64,000 nt of DNA from positions 2,111,286 to 2,175,285 of the forward strand of contig RPFO01000026.1 of NCBI GenBank assembly GCA_009746045.1, written 5' to 3'. The position numbers and the translations under genes were made by a program. Shown in pieces: positions 37,096-48,621 of the stretch (positions are counted from its first letter, which is position 1; the number at the start of each line of letters is the position of its first letter). This DNA comes from Mesostigma viride (lineage: Eukaryota; Streptophyta; Mesostigmatophyceae; Mesostigmatales; Mesostigmataceae). The notes under the pieces were generated by a model that was not told the DNA's origin, ran no database searches, and was given only the letters and a program-made list of their open reading frames with translations.

Positions 37096-37654
37096 GGGTG
37101 GTTTTACCGGATTAGGATACATTTTTTTGTCTAGGATACATTTGATGCAGTGTGCAGTTTTCAGATGTGTTTGTGGGGGTTGATTGCGCCTAGCATGCAT
37201 TTTATTGAAGCAATGAGTTTCCCAAGATATACATTATATAAACTAAGACAATTGACCCATTAACGCAATGAGACAACATCAATGAGACAACATATGCCAA
37301 TTGAAGGCTGCCCGCAACTTTATTCCAAGCTCATTATTATATGATTCCAAGACCATAACTCTTCCAAGACCGTACATCTTCAAGATATAGCACTACAGAC
37401 ACCCACGCGGCTTCCGCGGTCATCACGCTCCTCCTCCAAGACAACTCAACCTTACAGGACGCTGGGCCATCATACGTCCGGAATAATTGTGTCACTTATT
37501 ACATAACCAAACTTTTTGAGGGATCGCCACGGTTGCATGGTTTCAACACATGCGCCCTGCACTCATGTGCATCAAAGGTGTTGCGTAGTGCCAACTCAGT
37601 GTCAAAGAACTGATTCAATAATATTTCCCGTATGGCCATGAAGGCCCACATGAG

Positions 37655-37734
37655 TTAAACATGGCCGAGAGTGATTGCATCATCCTTCTTGGCGACATCG
37701 GTCTTGACGACGTCGATGGGGAAGACGGCAGCAC
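37655..37734 (-). CDS. Possible last exon of a minus-strand Z gene
   Basis: A short exon candidate follows the acceptor-like TTTTGTTCACATGCAG and encodes VFPIDVVKTDVAKKDDAITL plus GHV before a stop at 37655. It is unlike the surrounding repeats in composition. Upstream exons are not assigned, although the coiled-coil frame at 39272-39883 lies on the same strand. Function unknown. Confidence 0.3.
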
Positions 37735-37928
37735 CTGCATGTGAACAAAAGAATCCATGAACTGTGGCATCCAAAGGCAACAACATATTAGCATCCCATT
37801 GAACACGCAGCCACGCTGACCCGGCCATCCAGCCGCCCACGCAGCCACAGAGCCAGCCAGCCACGCAGTGACGCACCCACCCAGCCACACATCCACGCAT
37901 CCACGCACCCGGCACCCCACCCCCCCCC

Positions 37929-39195
37929 CAGCCAGCCACGCAGCCACGCAGCCACGCAGCCACGCAGCAGCGCAGCCACGCAGCCACACAGCCACGCACC
38001 CTCCTTTCCAGCCACGCAGCCACGCAGCCACGCAGCCACGCAGCCACGCAGCCACGCAGCCACGCAGCCACGCAGCCACGCAGCCACGCAGCCACGCAGC
38101 CACGCAGCCACGCAGCCACGCAGCCACGCAGCAGCGCAGCTACGCAGCCACACAGCCACGCACCCTCCTTTCCAGCCAAGCAGCCACGCAGCCACGCAGC
38201 CACGCAGCAGCGCAGCCACGCAGCCACACAGCCACGCACCCTCCTTTCCAGCCACGCAGCCACGCAGCCACGCAGCAGCGCAGCCACGCAGCCACACAGC
38301 CACGCACCCTCCTTTCCAGCCAAGCAGCCACGCAGCCACGCAGCCACACAGCCACGCAGCCACGCAGCCACGCAGCAGCGCAGCCACGCAGCCACACAGC
38401 CACGCAGCAGCGCAGCCACGCAGCCACGCAGCCACGCAGCAGCGCAGCCACGCAGCAGCGCAGCCACGCAGCCACACAGCCACGCACCCTCCTTTCCAGC
38501 CACGCAGCCACGCAGCCACGCAGCCACGCAGCCACGCAGCCACGCAGCCACGCAGCCACGCAGCCACGCAGCAGCGCAGCCACGCAGCCACACAGCCACG
38601 CACCCTCCTTTCCAGCCAAGCAGCCACGCAGCCACGCAGCCACGCAGCCACGCAGCCACGCAGCCACGCAGCAGCGCAGCCACGCAGCCACACAGCCACG
38701 CAGCCACGCAGCCACGCAGCCACGCAGCCACGCAGCCACGCAGCCACGCAGCCACGCAGCCATGCAGCCACGCAGCCACGCAGCAGCGCAGCCACGCAGC
38801 CACACAGCCACGCACCCTCCTTTCCAGCCACGCAGCCACGCAGCCACGCAGCCACGCAGCCACGCAGCAGCGCAGCCACGCAGCCACACAGCCACGCACC
38901 CTCCTTTCCAGCCAAGCAGCCACGCAGCCACGCAGCCACGCAGCAGCGCAGCCACGCAGCCACACAGCCACGCACCCTCCTTTCCAGCCAAGCAGCCACG
39001 CAGCCACGCAGCCACGCAGCCACGCAGCCACGCAGCCACGCAGCCACGCAGCCACGCAGCCACGCAGCAGCGCAGCCACGCAGCCACACAGCCACGCACC
39101 CTCCTTTCCAGCCAAGCAGCCACGCAGCCACGCAGCAGCGCAGCCACGCAGCCACACAGCCACGCACCCTCCTTTCCAGCCAAGCAGCCACGCAG
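37929..39195. repeat. 8-bp tandem array (CAGCCACG)n
   Basis: About 1.27 kb of CAGCCACG units with variants (CAGCAGCG, CAGCCACA) and a recurring CACCCTCCTTTCCAGCCAAG interruption that sets a higher-order pattern. Because 8 is not a multiple of 3, frames stay open and give the octapeptide RGCVAAWL on the minus strand in all three frames. The long frames across it are artefacts of the repeat. Confidence 0.9.
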
Positions 39196-39271
39196 TCACA
39201 CAGTCAAATCCCCCCTACACCCCCCCCCCACACACACCCCCACCCCACCCACTCAACACTACACGAATGAC

Positions 39272-39407
39272 TCACAAAGAACTGCTGCACCACCGATGAT
39301 CCCTGCGGGAACTGCTCTGCTGCCGACGGTCCCTGCGAAAACTGCTGCAGTGCCGACAATGCCTGTGGAAACTGCGACATTGCCGACGCTGCCTGCGGGA
39401 ACTGAAG

Positions 39408-39500
<93 letters not shown>

Positions 39501-39537
39501 AGTTGTTGCTGCAGTTGCTGCTGCAGTTGCTGCTGCA

Positions 39538-39579
<42 letters not shown>

Positions 39580-39883
39580 GCTGGACCACTTGTTTCTGCA
39601 CCTCTTGACGCAGCTGCAAACCAAGCTCTTCAACCTTCTTGCTTTGGTTCTCCATAGCTCGTTGCATCTCTCTCATCGTCTGTTCCACGCCCACCAGTAC
39701 GGGGGTCGGCGGCGGCAGCGGCTGGGTACGCTCTGGCTGGGTGCGCTCTGGCTGCCGTGCAGGACCTTGCCACATCGGCCGGCGCATTGGTGGTTTGCAC
39801 CGGCCAAAAAATCTACTTTCATGGCACCAGATTTCTTTCCTAGCACCCATTTCTACAATCGTCCCCGGCATAACACAAATCAA
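39272..39883 (-). CDS. Coiled-coil/polyglutamine frame in Z
   Basis: A 203-codon frame with a non-repetitive N-terminal half (RPMWQGPARQPERTQ, then VGVEQTMREMQRAMENQSKK and VEELGLQLRQEVQKQVVQLE, predicted helical coiled coil), followed by a long Gln tract from the CTG/CAG repeat and an Arg/Ser-rich tail. The coiled-coil half looks genuinely coding, while the tail may not be. Not recognised. Possibly an accessory protein of Z or an exon of the same gene as 37655-37734. Confidence 0.4.
39409..39576. repeat. (CTG)n trinucleotide repeat
   Basis: About 55 CTG/TTG-type triplets, interrupted several times by CAGTTG. It reads as polyleucine on plus and polyglutamine on minus. Confidence 0.95.
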
Positions 39884-40087
39884 TCAATTCGTCCATGTCA
39901 TCGCTTCGGCTATCAGCATCGGGCATAGTTCCCGTGGCTAGTGCCCATCATTCTTTCCACCTTGAGCGGGGCGAAGTCACGAATTCAAGCGCGAAGTGCA
40001 TTTGAATCAAGCGGGAACTGGGTGACACTCCTTGAAGACGTGCAGCTCCAAGGCATGCAAATGATGCAATGTATGAAAGATACGATA

Positions 40088-41180
40088 CGCAAAGTTCAGG
40101 TGTTCAGGTGAAGCCGTGAAGACGTGGTGAAGACAGGTGAAGACGCGGTGAAGACGTGAAGACGTGAAGACGTGAAGACGTGAAGACGTGAAGACACGAT
40201 ACGGCAAGTTCAGGTGAAGTTCAGGTGTTCAGGTGAAGCCGTGAAGACGTGAAGACGTGAAGCCGTGAAGACGTGGTGAAGACAGGTGAAGACGCGGTGA
40301 AGACGTGAAGACGTGAAGACGTGAAGACGTGAAGACGTGAAGACACGATACGGCAAGTTCAGGTGAAGTTCAGGTGTTCAGGTGAAGCCGTGAAGACGTG
40401 AAGACGCGAAGACGTGAAGACGTGGTGAAGACAGGTGAAGACGCGGTGAAGACGTGAAGACGTGAAGACGTGAAGACGTGAAGACGTGAAGACACGATAC
40501 GGCAAGTTCAGGTGAAGTTCAGGTGTTCAGGTGAAGCCGTGAAGACGTGAAGACGTGAAGCCGTGAAGACGTGGTGAAGACAGGTGAAGACGCGGTGAAG
40601 ACGTGAAGACGTGAAGACGTGAAGACGTGAAGACGTGAAGACACGATACGGCAAGTTCAGGTGAAGTTCAGGTGTTCAGGTGAAGCCGTGAAGACGTGAA
40701 GACCGAAGACGTGAAGACGTGGTGAAGACAGGTGAAGACGCGGTGAAGACGTGAAGACGTGAAGACGTGAAGACGTGAAGACGTGAAGACGTGAAGACAC
40801 GATACGGCAAGTTCAGGTGAAGTTCAGGTGTTCAGGTGAAGCCGTGAAGACGTGAAGCCGTGAAGCCGTGAAGACGTGGTGAAGACAGGTGAAGACGCGG
40901 TGAAGACGTGAAGACGTGAAGACGTGAAGACGTGAAGACACGATACGGCAAGTTCAGGTGAAGTTCAGGTGTTCAGGTGAAGCCGTGAAGACGTGAAGAC
41001 GCGAAGCCGTGAAGACGTGGTGAAGACAGGTGAAGACGCGGTGAAGACGTGAAGACGTGAAGACGTGCATGCAAGGTATCAAAGATACGATACGCCGCAA
41101 GTTCAGGTGAAGTCGTGAAGACGTGAAGACGTGAAGACGTGAAGACGTGAAGACGTGAAGACGTGAAGACGTGAAGACCA
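40088..41180. repeat. 8-bp array (GTGAAGAC)n with 149-bp higher-order repeat
   Basis: GTGAAGAC units are organised into a longer unit that begins GATACGGCAAGTTCAGGTG at 40198, 40347, 40496, 40645, 40801, 40942 and, diverged, about 41088. Spacing is about 149 bp with two deviating units. Non-coding; frames across it are repeat artefacts. Confidence 0.9.
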
Positions 41181-41711
41181 GGACTGTCACGTGAAGACTG
41201 GGACGTGAAGGCAAGTTGCAGCACTCGGCCGCTGCAGTCGCACGCAGGTAGAAACGAGTATTGCTGCTTGAATCTGTCAAGACCCCATCGAATGTAAAAC
41301 AGGTTTTTCGTAAAGAAATCCGATTTGTGGGCGGGCTTTACATATTGCTTCTGTCCAAGCACTACCGGATGTAAAACAGTATACTTCTTGAAGAAATAAG
41401 TTGGGGCTTTGTTGGGCGTCACATTTGACCGGTGGGCGGAGTTTCCTGCTTCTGTGAAGGCGCCATCGAATGTAGATCAGTAGATTTTCTAAAGAAATCT
41501 GAGTTGTGGGCGGGGCCTTTATTGCTTGTGTCCATCCACCACCGGATGTAGAACAGTAGACTTATTGAAGGTGAATCACGATACAACAGCTGTAGTTGAC
41601 AACATCATGACCGGCACATCTTTCCCCCACCGCTGCTCAACCCGGTCCCCCCCAAACTCCTCCACACTTGCCCACCTTTCCACCCTCCTCCACGGCCCGT
41701 TGTGTTTGCAG
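41181..41711. other. Sequence between the array and the first assigned Z exon
   Basis: Contains diverged direct repeats of about 110 bp (CCATCGAATGTA, AAGAAATC.GA.TTGTGGGCGG, CACCGGATGTA.AACAGTA) near 41285-41370 and 41460-41570. It probably includes the 5' region or upstream exons of the Z gene, which were not resolved. Confidence 0.35.
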
Positions 41712-44700
41712 GCGTTGGCACAAAGGGAGGAGGCCGTGCGAGCCGGGAAACTCACGGTATGGTTTGATTTCTAGTTTTGTATTAGGACCCTAGGGTAGCT
41801 ATGTTATATAGGCATGTCTGACAGCATAGCTCACCATTTCATTACCATGGGATGCTGAGCATACCATTTCCAGAGAGGTAAGTCAGTCACTCTTCGCAGT
41901 TGACAAGTCAGAGAAAGCAATCAAGTGCAGCGTTCACAACTCTTGCCGCTCGTAACCTTTTGTCTGCCCGGTTTGGCAGCTCCCTGTCTTTGCTTTCTCT
42001 CGTATTTCTTTCTTTTGTCTCTTTTCTACATCTTTCTTTGCTAATTCTTGAATATATGATGCTATTGTAGCATCCTTCTAGCGCGGATCGCTCTTAATAT
42101 CCTTCTCGCGCACGTTTCCTCGCTTTTTCTCATGTAAGAGCGTCTTCCCTGCCCATGCAGCGTGTACCTGGTGTGTGTGGCTCTGCCTTGCCAATCACAA
42201 CTGACCGACATGCTGGTCAGGCACTGCAGGTCGTTGCCCTTGCGTGTGTGAACCTGCTGTTTTGGCTGTTCCCATGGCCGCTGCGTGTGTCCGTGAATGA
42301 TACCATGGGAGGGAGACTTCTCCCATGGGTCCCCTTCGCTGACACTCGTGATGTAGGTTCGCGTCGACTTGTTTCTCTCACTGTGCCCATATTGGCCTCG
42401 CACGGCTTTGTCTCTCATTCCTTGTTTGCATGCGGCGGCGTGTAGACCATCATCTTCATCCGAGACCGCAACAGCAAGGGCCAGGAGGTGAGTAATTGCT
42501 GAGGGCATGGCTCCTATCCCTGATGAGTCTAGCGCCATGTACCACCCTCTATGCCTGCATATAGGTGACGCATTGAAAATGCAAGCATCTTACTAGAAGT
42601 AGCACGGGCCTCCGAGGTGAGATTTTGCGCAGGCCTCATGATCCCAATGGACCTGCGAAGCGCATGGCGCGCATGGGCGGCCGGCCGGCGCAGCTGGCAT
42701 GCGGCGGGGCGGGGCTGTCGACGGGCGGCGGGGCAGGGCCGTCGGCGCGCGGGGGGCCAGCGGCGCTGCCGGTGCGCGCGGGCGGCGGGCCGGCGCACCT
42801 GGCATGCGGCGGGGCAGGGCTGTCGACGGGCGGCGGGGCGGGGCAGTCGACGGGCGGCGGGGCAGGGCCAGCGGCGCTGCCGGCGCGCGTGGGCAGCGGG
42901 CCGGCGCAGCTGGCATGCGGCGGGGCGGGGCTGTCGACGGGCGGCGGGGCAGGGCTGTCGACGGGCGGCGGGGCAGGGCCGTCGGCGCGCGGGGGGCCAG
43001 CGGCGCTGCCGGCGCGCGCGGGCGGCGGGCCGGCGCACCTGGCATGCGGTGGGTCGGGGCTGTCGACGGGCGGCGGGGCGGGGCAGTCGACGGGCGGCGG
43101 GGCAGGGCCGTCAGCGCGCGGGGGGCCAGCGGCGCTGCCGGCGCGCGTGGGCGGCGGGCCGGCGCAGCTGGCATGCGGCGGGGCGGGGCAGTCGACGGGC
43201 GGCGGGGCGGGGCAGCCGGTGCGCGGCGGGGCGGCGCCGTCGGCGGGCGGCGAGGTGGCGCAGCCAGCGCGCAGCGAGGTGGCAGCGGCGGCGCAGCCTG
43301 CATGCGGCGGGGCAGGGCTGTCGACGGGCGGCGGGGCGGGGCAGTCGACGGGCGGCGGGGCAGGGCCGTCGGCGCGCGGGGGCCAGCGGCGCTGCCGGCG
43401 CGCATGGGCGGCGGGCCGGCGCAGCTGGCATGCGGCGGGGCGGGGCTGTCAACGGGCGGCGGGGCAGGGCCGTCGGCGCGGGGGGCCAACGGCGCTGCCG
43501 GCGCGCGTGGGCGGCGGGCCGGCGCAGCTGGCATGCGGCGGGGCGGGGCAGCCTGTCGACGGGCTACGGGGCGGGGCAGCCGGCGCGCGGCGGGCCGGCG
43601 GCGCAGCCGGCGGGCAGCGGAGCGGCGGAGCGGCACAGCCGGTGCCTGAAAAACGCGGTCGCTCAATGAAGGTGCACCACGCCGTCTTCTTCCAGGTACA
43701 GGGCAACACAGAGACCTGGTTGTCCTACCGGACCACGGAGTCCCAAAAGACGCCGTGGCAGCCCGCGGGGACTCGACAGGAAGGCGCGCCACGGTGCGGG
43801 AAGGCGATGACACAGCCATACAGGTTTGATGCGGAGGGGCGGCCGCTGTTTGGCGTCCGACTTGTGGATCCAGACCGCATTCCGATGTTGCAGGACACCC
43901 CAGCCTTCGCACCATTGAACATGGAGTTTCTGGGGAAGGAGCTGGAGTCGATCAAAACAAGGGTCGAGAAGTTGCCCCATGGCATCTGGCAGTGGTACTT
44001 TCCGCCCGACACCATCAAGCCAAACAAGGCCTTTTTTCGCAAGTCAAGTCCCACATGCCCCTGAGGAGGTGCCTGAGGAGTGGCGCCCTTTGCCGTGGCC
44101 ATCTCGCGCGGACATCTCCGCCCTGCGTGAGCACGATGCAGCGCCTGAACCACCACCGACGCAAGAAGAGCACTTCATGGCGTTGGTCGACGCAGAGGCG
44201 GTGCGCGTCACCCCGCTGGTAGACCGAGTTCGTCATGATGGCCACACACAGCAGGAATGGGCGGCAGAAGACAGGGCCATGGCAGCCAAGGTCGCTTACT
44301 TGAAGCGCATGCAAGGCGTTGAGAAAGGCTCCGCTGTTCTATACTGGCACCCTTCAGCTGGTATTCTCTGCAACTCGAAGCTCACGTGGACTCCAGTCCT
44401 CGTTGGCATCATCAAGGAGGTGGTTGCGAAGGAGGATGGCGGCCAACCTTCTATTGAGCTCTTTGTATACCGCGCTAAGCATTTGCATGACACGTGGCAC
44501 CCGTGGAATACAGACATTGCGCAATGGCCCCATCCGCCAACCACTGCGGCGCACACGGTGATCATCACCGCCTCAGACCTCGTCTTGACACAAGTGGTGG
44601 GCAAGCGAGGTCAGCCGCCCCATGGAGTCTCCTTGGGTGCGAACAAAAAGCTCACCAAGGAGTGCCTAAAGGCGCTGAAGGAGGTGCCCTATGACGCGGA

Positions 44701-45196
44701 ACACCCGGTCGTGAAGTGGCAAGATGCTGAATGCTCGAAGGGCATCGTCGGCATGGCGAAGGCATGCTGGGAAGGCGTAACGCTGCAGGTCAAGAGTGGC
44801 AGCCGCAACCTCGTAGGGCAAGTCGTGTGTCATTGGGCGTCGGAGCGTGTGACATCCGCGGACGGTCGCACCGAAAGCCGGGACGGCAGGTACCATGGTC
44901 GTGTCGCTGTTGTCGACACGCAAAACGACATGGTAGCCATGTACTGGGGTGCCCGTTGGGAGGAGGACGCGGTTTCTTGCGTGCCTCTCCACGAGCTGGA
45001 GGCACAGATCTGCGGGTGCCCCGGTGTGGTCGTCCCTGCGTTGCAAGCGCCGGATATCACCCTGGCCGAGGCTCGATTGCGCGAGATGGTTCCACCCAGC
45101 GACGTTGTGGCGGAGAACAACAACGCAGGCGCCTCCCGGCGTCGGAAGCGAGCGCTCATCCTTGCCGATGACGATGACGACGACGACGACTGCTGA
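41712..45196 (+). CDS. Spliced Z gene of unknown family
   Basis: Exons supported by splice signals and a shared phase 0: 41712-41756 (ALAQREEAVRAGKLT, after TTTGCAG, before GTATGG), 42446-42487 (TIIFIRDRNSKGQE, after TGTAG, before GTGAGT) and 43696 onward (VQGNTETWLSYRTTESQ, after TTCTTCCAG). The last exon includes EFLGKELESIKTRVEKLPHG and WQWYFPPDTIKPN, then in a second frame EEVPEEWRPLPWPSRADIS, LTWTPVLVGIIKEVV and HLHDTWHPWNTDIAQWP, ending with a run of Asp and a stop at 45194-45196. The frame changes near a T run at 44034-44039, possibly a lesion or an unseen intron. A basic RRRKR stretch before the acidic tail could be a nuclear signal. It matches nothing I know. The 5' end is unassigned. 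Confidence 0.5.
42640..43650. repeat. GC-rich minisatellite in a Z intron
   Basis: About 1 kb of GGCGGCGGGCCGGCGCAGCT-type and GGCATGCGGCGGGGCGGGGC-type blocks with recurrent GTCGACGGGCGGC, spaced about 109-130 bp. All frames are open because stops are absent in such DNA. It lies between exon 42446-42487 and the acceptor at 43695, so it is most simply intronic. Confidence 0.75.
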
Positions 45197-45413
45197 AGCG
45201 CAAGCAGCGTTGTTGTCATTGAGCTGCTCATGTGCTGCTGCTGCTGCTGTGCTGCCATGCTATTGCTGCTGCATTGCTGCCGTGCTGCTGCTGTGCTATT
45301 GTGCTGATGTGTTGCTGCATTGCTGCCGTGCCGCTGATGTATTGCTGTCGTGCTGCTGTGTTGATGCACTGCTGCATTGCTGCCGTGCTGCTGAGCTAGT
45401 ACTGCCTATTAGT

Positions 45414-45455
45414 GAATTTCCTATCAATGGACTATAGTCCACTGATAGGAAATTC
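45414..45455. repeat. 42-nt palindrome
   Basis: GAATTTCCTATCA pairs with TGATAGGAAATTC around TGGACTATAGTCCA. Only one opposed pair mismatches. It interrupts the TGC-rich zone and could be a tiny insertion or a cruciform-forming site. Confidence 0.75.
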
Positions 45456-46365
45456 AGGAATCGGCATACTAAGTTGCTGCTGCGCTGACTTGTGCTCCTG
45501 CTATGCGGCCGTGTTGATGTGCTACAGTTGTGCTGCTGCTGTGCTACGGTCATGCTGCTGCTGTGTTGCTGGGCTGATGTGTTGTTGCATTGATGTAGTG
45601 GCTATTGTTCCGCTACTACAATTTGCTACTGATGCCGCTGCTGGTGCTTTTTTGCATGTCAGTGCCCGCTATGTTCACACCACTGTTGCCGCGGTTGGTA
45701 TCGCGTGATTTCCACCGGTTGTGCGTTGACATGTGTTACTCATGCATTTGCCCCTATATTTGGTAGCACGCGGTTTCGCGTTAGTTAGGTGCAGACAGCT
45801 GCATGTAGACAAACATCTTGTTTAAGTCGGTCAATTAACTGTTCTTGACGCATCATGGTCCAAGTCGACCGACCTGTAGGGACCAGTAGAGCAATTGTCT
45901 AGGAGAAAGAGCGTGATCGCTGCAGAAGCCGCGTGGCAGCCGTGGCTGTACCTGTAGTACGACCTGCATATATATGGATACTGTATTTGGATACTGGGTT
46001 GTTTATCAATTCTGGTTTTAATTTATTTAGTGTACCTGGTGTTGGCATGCCAACTCAGTGCTAAACTACTTTATGCACAATGATGCAACTTGATGCTATA
46101 GTGACGTGCCACGATGTAACTTTATTAACTTCACCATTAGTCATGGGGTCAATAGGATTGCTCATTATGCCATGTTAACATGAACCATGGGTTACGTAAT
46201 AGTGAAAACAGTAATCATGATGCTCCACTTGAAGTCTCCAACATGGTCATGTTTGGAATTTTATTGATCATACTTACAATATATGAAAAGAGACAACAAA
46301 CGTGGAAGCATGGCACGCCGAGGCCGATAATATATGTGTGAAATATGAAAAGAGACAACATCTTT

Positions 46366-46392
46366 GGCAAGCATGATCATATCATGCTTGCC
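46366..46392. repeat. Perfect hairpin near the right end of Z
   Basis: GGCAAGCATGAT pairs exactly with ATCATGCTTGCC across a 3-nt loop, about 80 bp inside the right TIR. It could be a transposase-binding or structural end feature. Confidence 0.6.
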
Positions 46393-46498
46393 AAACATAT
46401 TAATGATATCGACCATGTCCAGAAACCATGTTTGCCAATGGTGCATTTAGGATACATTTGAAGCCGTGCAAATGTATCCTAATCCGGTAAAACCACCC

Positions 46499-48621
46499 AG
46501 GCGACCCTGTTGGCGACGCCTTCCTGCTGGATTGCTCCTGCCTCTTGGTGACTGCACTTCCACCTGGGGCGCTGTTGACGTTTCCTCGTTCCAGTTTGCG
46601 TGGACTGACGGGTGTCAGCAGGCCTTGGACTTGCTGCAGCAGAAGCTCACGCCAGCCCCTGTGTTAGTATTGAGCATTCTTGGAATCCACCCAGCCTGCT
46701 ATGACCTGTTGGTGATCTGAGGGAGGTCCCCAGTTGGGATGGATTGGGGATTTATTATGGCTCGGTTACCTGCCACTCTGTTGTGGTGATACAGCATCTG
46801 TCCCTGACTACCTCTTCCCTTGAGAAGGGCTGGAATCTTTGGGTGGGCTGTGGTGACTAGCTTTGATGAGCCTTGGACCCTGGCAGCCCAGTTAGTTATG
46901 GGGGGTTGGCTGTATAGAGGGTTAGCCTTGCTACATGACACTCTGCTTCCTGCCCTGATCAAGCAGTGAGAGTTGTCAGTATTTCGTGGCATGGATCCCT
47001 GTGGATGACCCGTTATCCCTGGGAATGTCAGGCTTGTCTTTCACCCGTGGACTCTAGCTGAGGGAGGGTGGTGTCCCAGAACATGGAGTGGCCTCGCCTT
47101 GTTTGGCTTAGGTGCCTTGATCCTGTTTACTCCTTCTTGGATTCATGTGGACTCATTGAATCCGACGGGGATCTGAGTTGAGTGGGATGGACTCTGGTGG
47201 GAGTTTGGTTGGACTAAGCTGAGATGACATCCAGATTTTGGTGACCAGTTTCTGAGGATGGTTGAGGGGATCTGAGCTTGGATGGCACATGGAGAGTGAC
47301 TTCTGTGTTGTACCCTCGACATATGGAGTGGTTCACCTAGGGCTTGATTCCTGGTATGATTAAGACACGTGGGTCATGTTCTGCATGCACGTCTTCGTGT
47401 ACCAGACCAATAGTATATACCTGGAGGTTTCTACCTTGGTGCTGCGGAGTGGCCTATGTGGATCATAGGAACTGCACGGGCCCCTGTGACCACTATGAGA
47501 CTTTGGCCAAGGTGTTGGCTGCACTCAACAGAGAGGAGGGGGAGGTGAGCTCTGAATGCTATGTGGAGGAGGTCCTATCTCAGCTGCACACAAGCCTGTA
47601 TGAGAGTGGCTCCCTTTTTTGTGGCTCATCTGCTGCATAGGATGTATGCATTGTCACCAGGACCTGAGATTGACATGAGGCCTGCTGAGGGGCCGGTCAT
47701 GCTGGCAGCCTTACCTGAGGCCTTGAAGGAGGCATTTACTCAGTTGCAGCCAGTGAGTATGGGAGAGGCTTCCTACATGGAGCTGTTGGAGTTTTCAGTT
47801 CAGAAGGGTGACTTTGATTTGGTTCCTTCTTCCTCCAGCTCTGCCAGAAGGTGTTTTCCTTTGGAGACTTCTAACCTCTTTTGCAATCCAGGGTTGCCCA
47901 AGTATACTGTGGAACTTAAGGTCCGTCAGACGCCACTAAGGGTGCTGGTGCCTCTGATAGGTGCTAAGTGGTCGGTGGTCAAGACCTTTCTGCAGTTCTG
48001 GTGGGCGTACAGATCATGGGTGAGCAGGCACAAGACGTCCTCTACTTGGGTGATGGACCCTGAGAGTCAGTCTGTGGTGCTCCTCTCCTATCCAGGGGCA
48101 TGCCTTCGCTATGCTGCCCAGATGGTGGCAGGAGCTGCTGAGACTTGCGTGGTGTTGCAGGTCAGCAGGAACTGGCCAGAGTTGGCCCACATGGTGGAGC
48201 AGTTTCCCATGTGTGGACTCAAGGGCAAGGATGGCCTGAATGGGGATTGGTATAGCCTGTGAGGAACAGGGCTGAGAAGGAAAGGGGGCTTTGGATTGTG
48301 GTGTGAGGGGGGGATTCCAGGATGGATGATGGGGGGGCTCCAGTCCAGTTCTGATGTTCCAGTCCAGAGTTCCAGGTTCCAGGATGCTGAATGGAAGACC
48401 TTGTATTATGAGATGTGTTTATCTGGATTTATAGTAGATAAGGTAGTGACTTGTCTGCTGTAGAAACCTGTGACTAGATGTTTATGAGATAGGAGGCCCT
48501 GTTTCCAGGGATGTAAAAACCCATCTGCTTTTCCCAAGAGATGGTGGATTTCTGTTCAATGTTCCTCTGCCTTCAAGAGTTGGCTATTGGACCTGGGAGG
48601 TCCAGTTTTGAGGGGGAGATA
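46499..48621 (+). pseudogene. Broken internal region of the LTR element, right part
   Basis: Near 46590-46700 it resembles the Ty3/gypsy RT-RNase H boundary (F.WTDGCQQALDLLQQKLTPAP). A frame of 233 codons (47561-48262) near the 3' end has no recognised family. The region is a fossil with several breaks and ends at the purine tract. Confidence 0.5.
48609..48621 (+). promoter_or_regulatory. Polypurine tract
   Basis: TGAGGGGGAGATA directly precedes the right LTR, in the position and with the composition expected for the plus-strand primer. Confidence 0.75.

Larger units (their letters stand above)
45197..46469. other. Right non-coding part of Z
   Basis: A degenerate TGCTGCTG/TGTGCTGC-rich zone at about 45225-45600, a 42-nt near-perfect palindrome at 45414-45455, then A/T-rich sequence with repeated ATATGAAAAGAGACAACA (46280-46300, 46343-46360) and a perfect hairpin at 46366-46392. 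No gene is seen. Confidence 0.55.
37096..46498. mobile_element. TIR element Z (9.4 kb), nested in the LTR element
   Basis: Perfect 29-bp terminal inverted repeats (37096-37124 and 46470-46498) beginning GGGTGGTTTTACCGGATTAG, with extra subterminal copies of AGGATACATTTG at both ends. Flanking AGG on both sides may be a 3-bp TSD. Inside are a spliced plus-strand gene (41712-45196), possible minus-strand exons (37655-39883) and several large tandem arrays. No DDE transposase motif was recognised, so the superfamily is unknown. Confidence 0.7.

Noticed and set aside
37655-39928. Very long frames on both strands (up to 686 codons)
   Set aside because: They are produced by an 8-bp tandem repeat and CTG repeats. 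Several frames and both strands are open at once, and the peptides are pure repeats.
42593-43915. Long Gly/Ala/Pro/Arg-rich frames on both strands
   Set aside because: The DNA is a GC-only minisatellite where stops are rare. The splice signals around it point to an intron.
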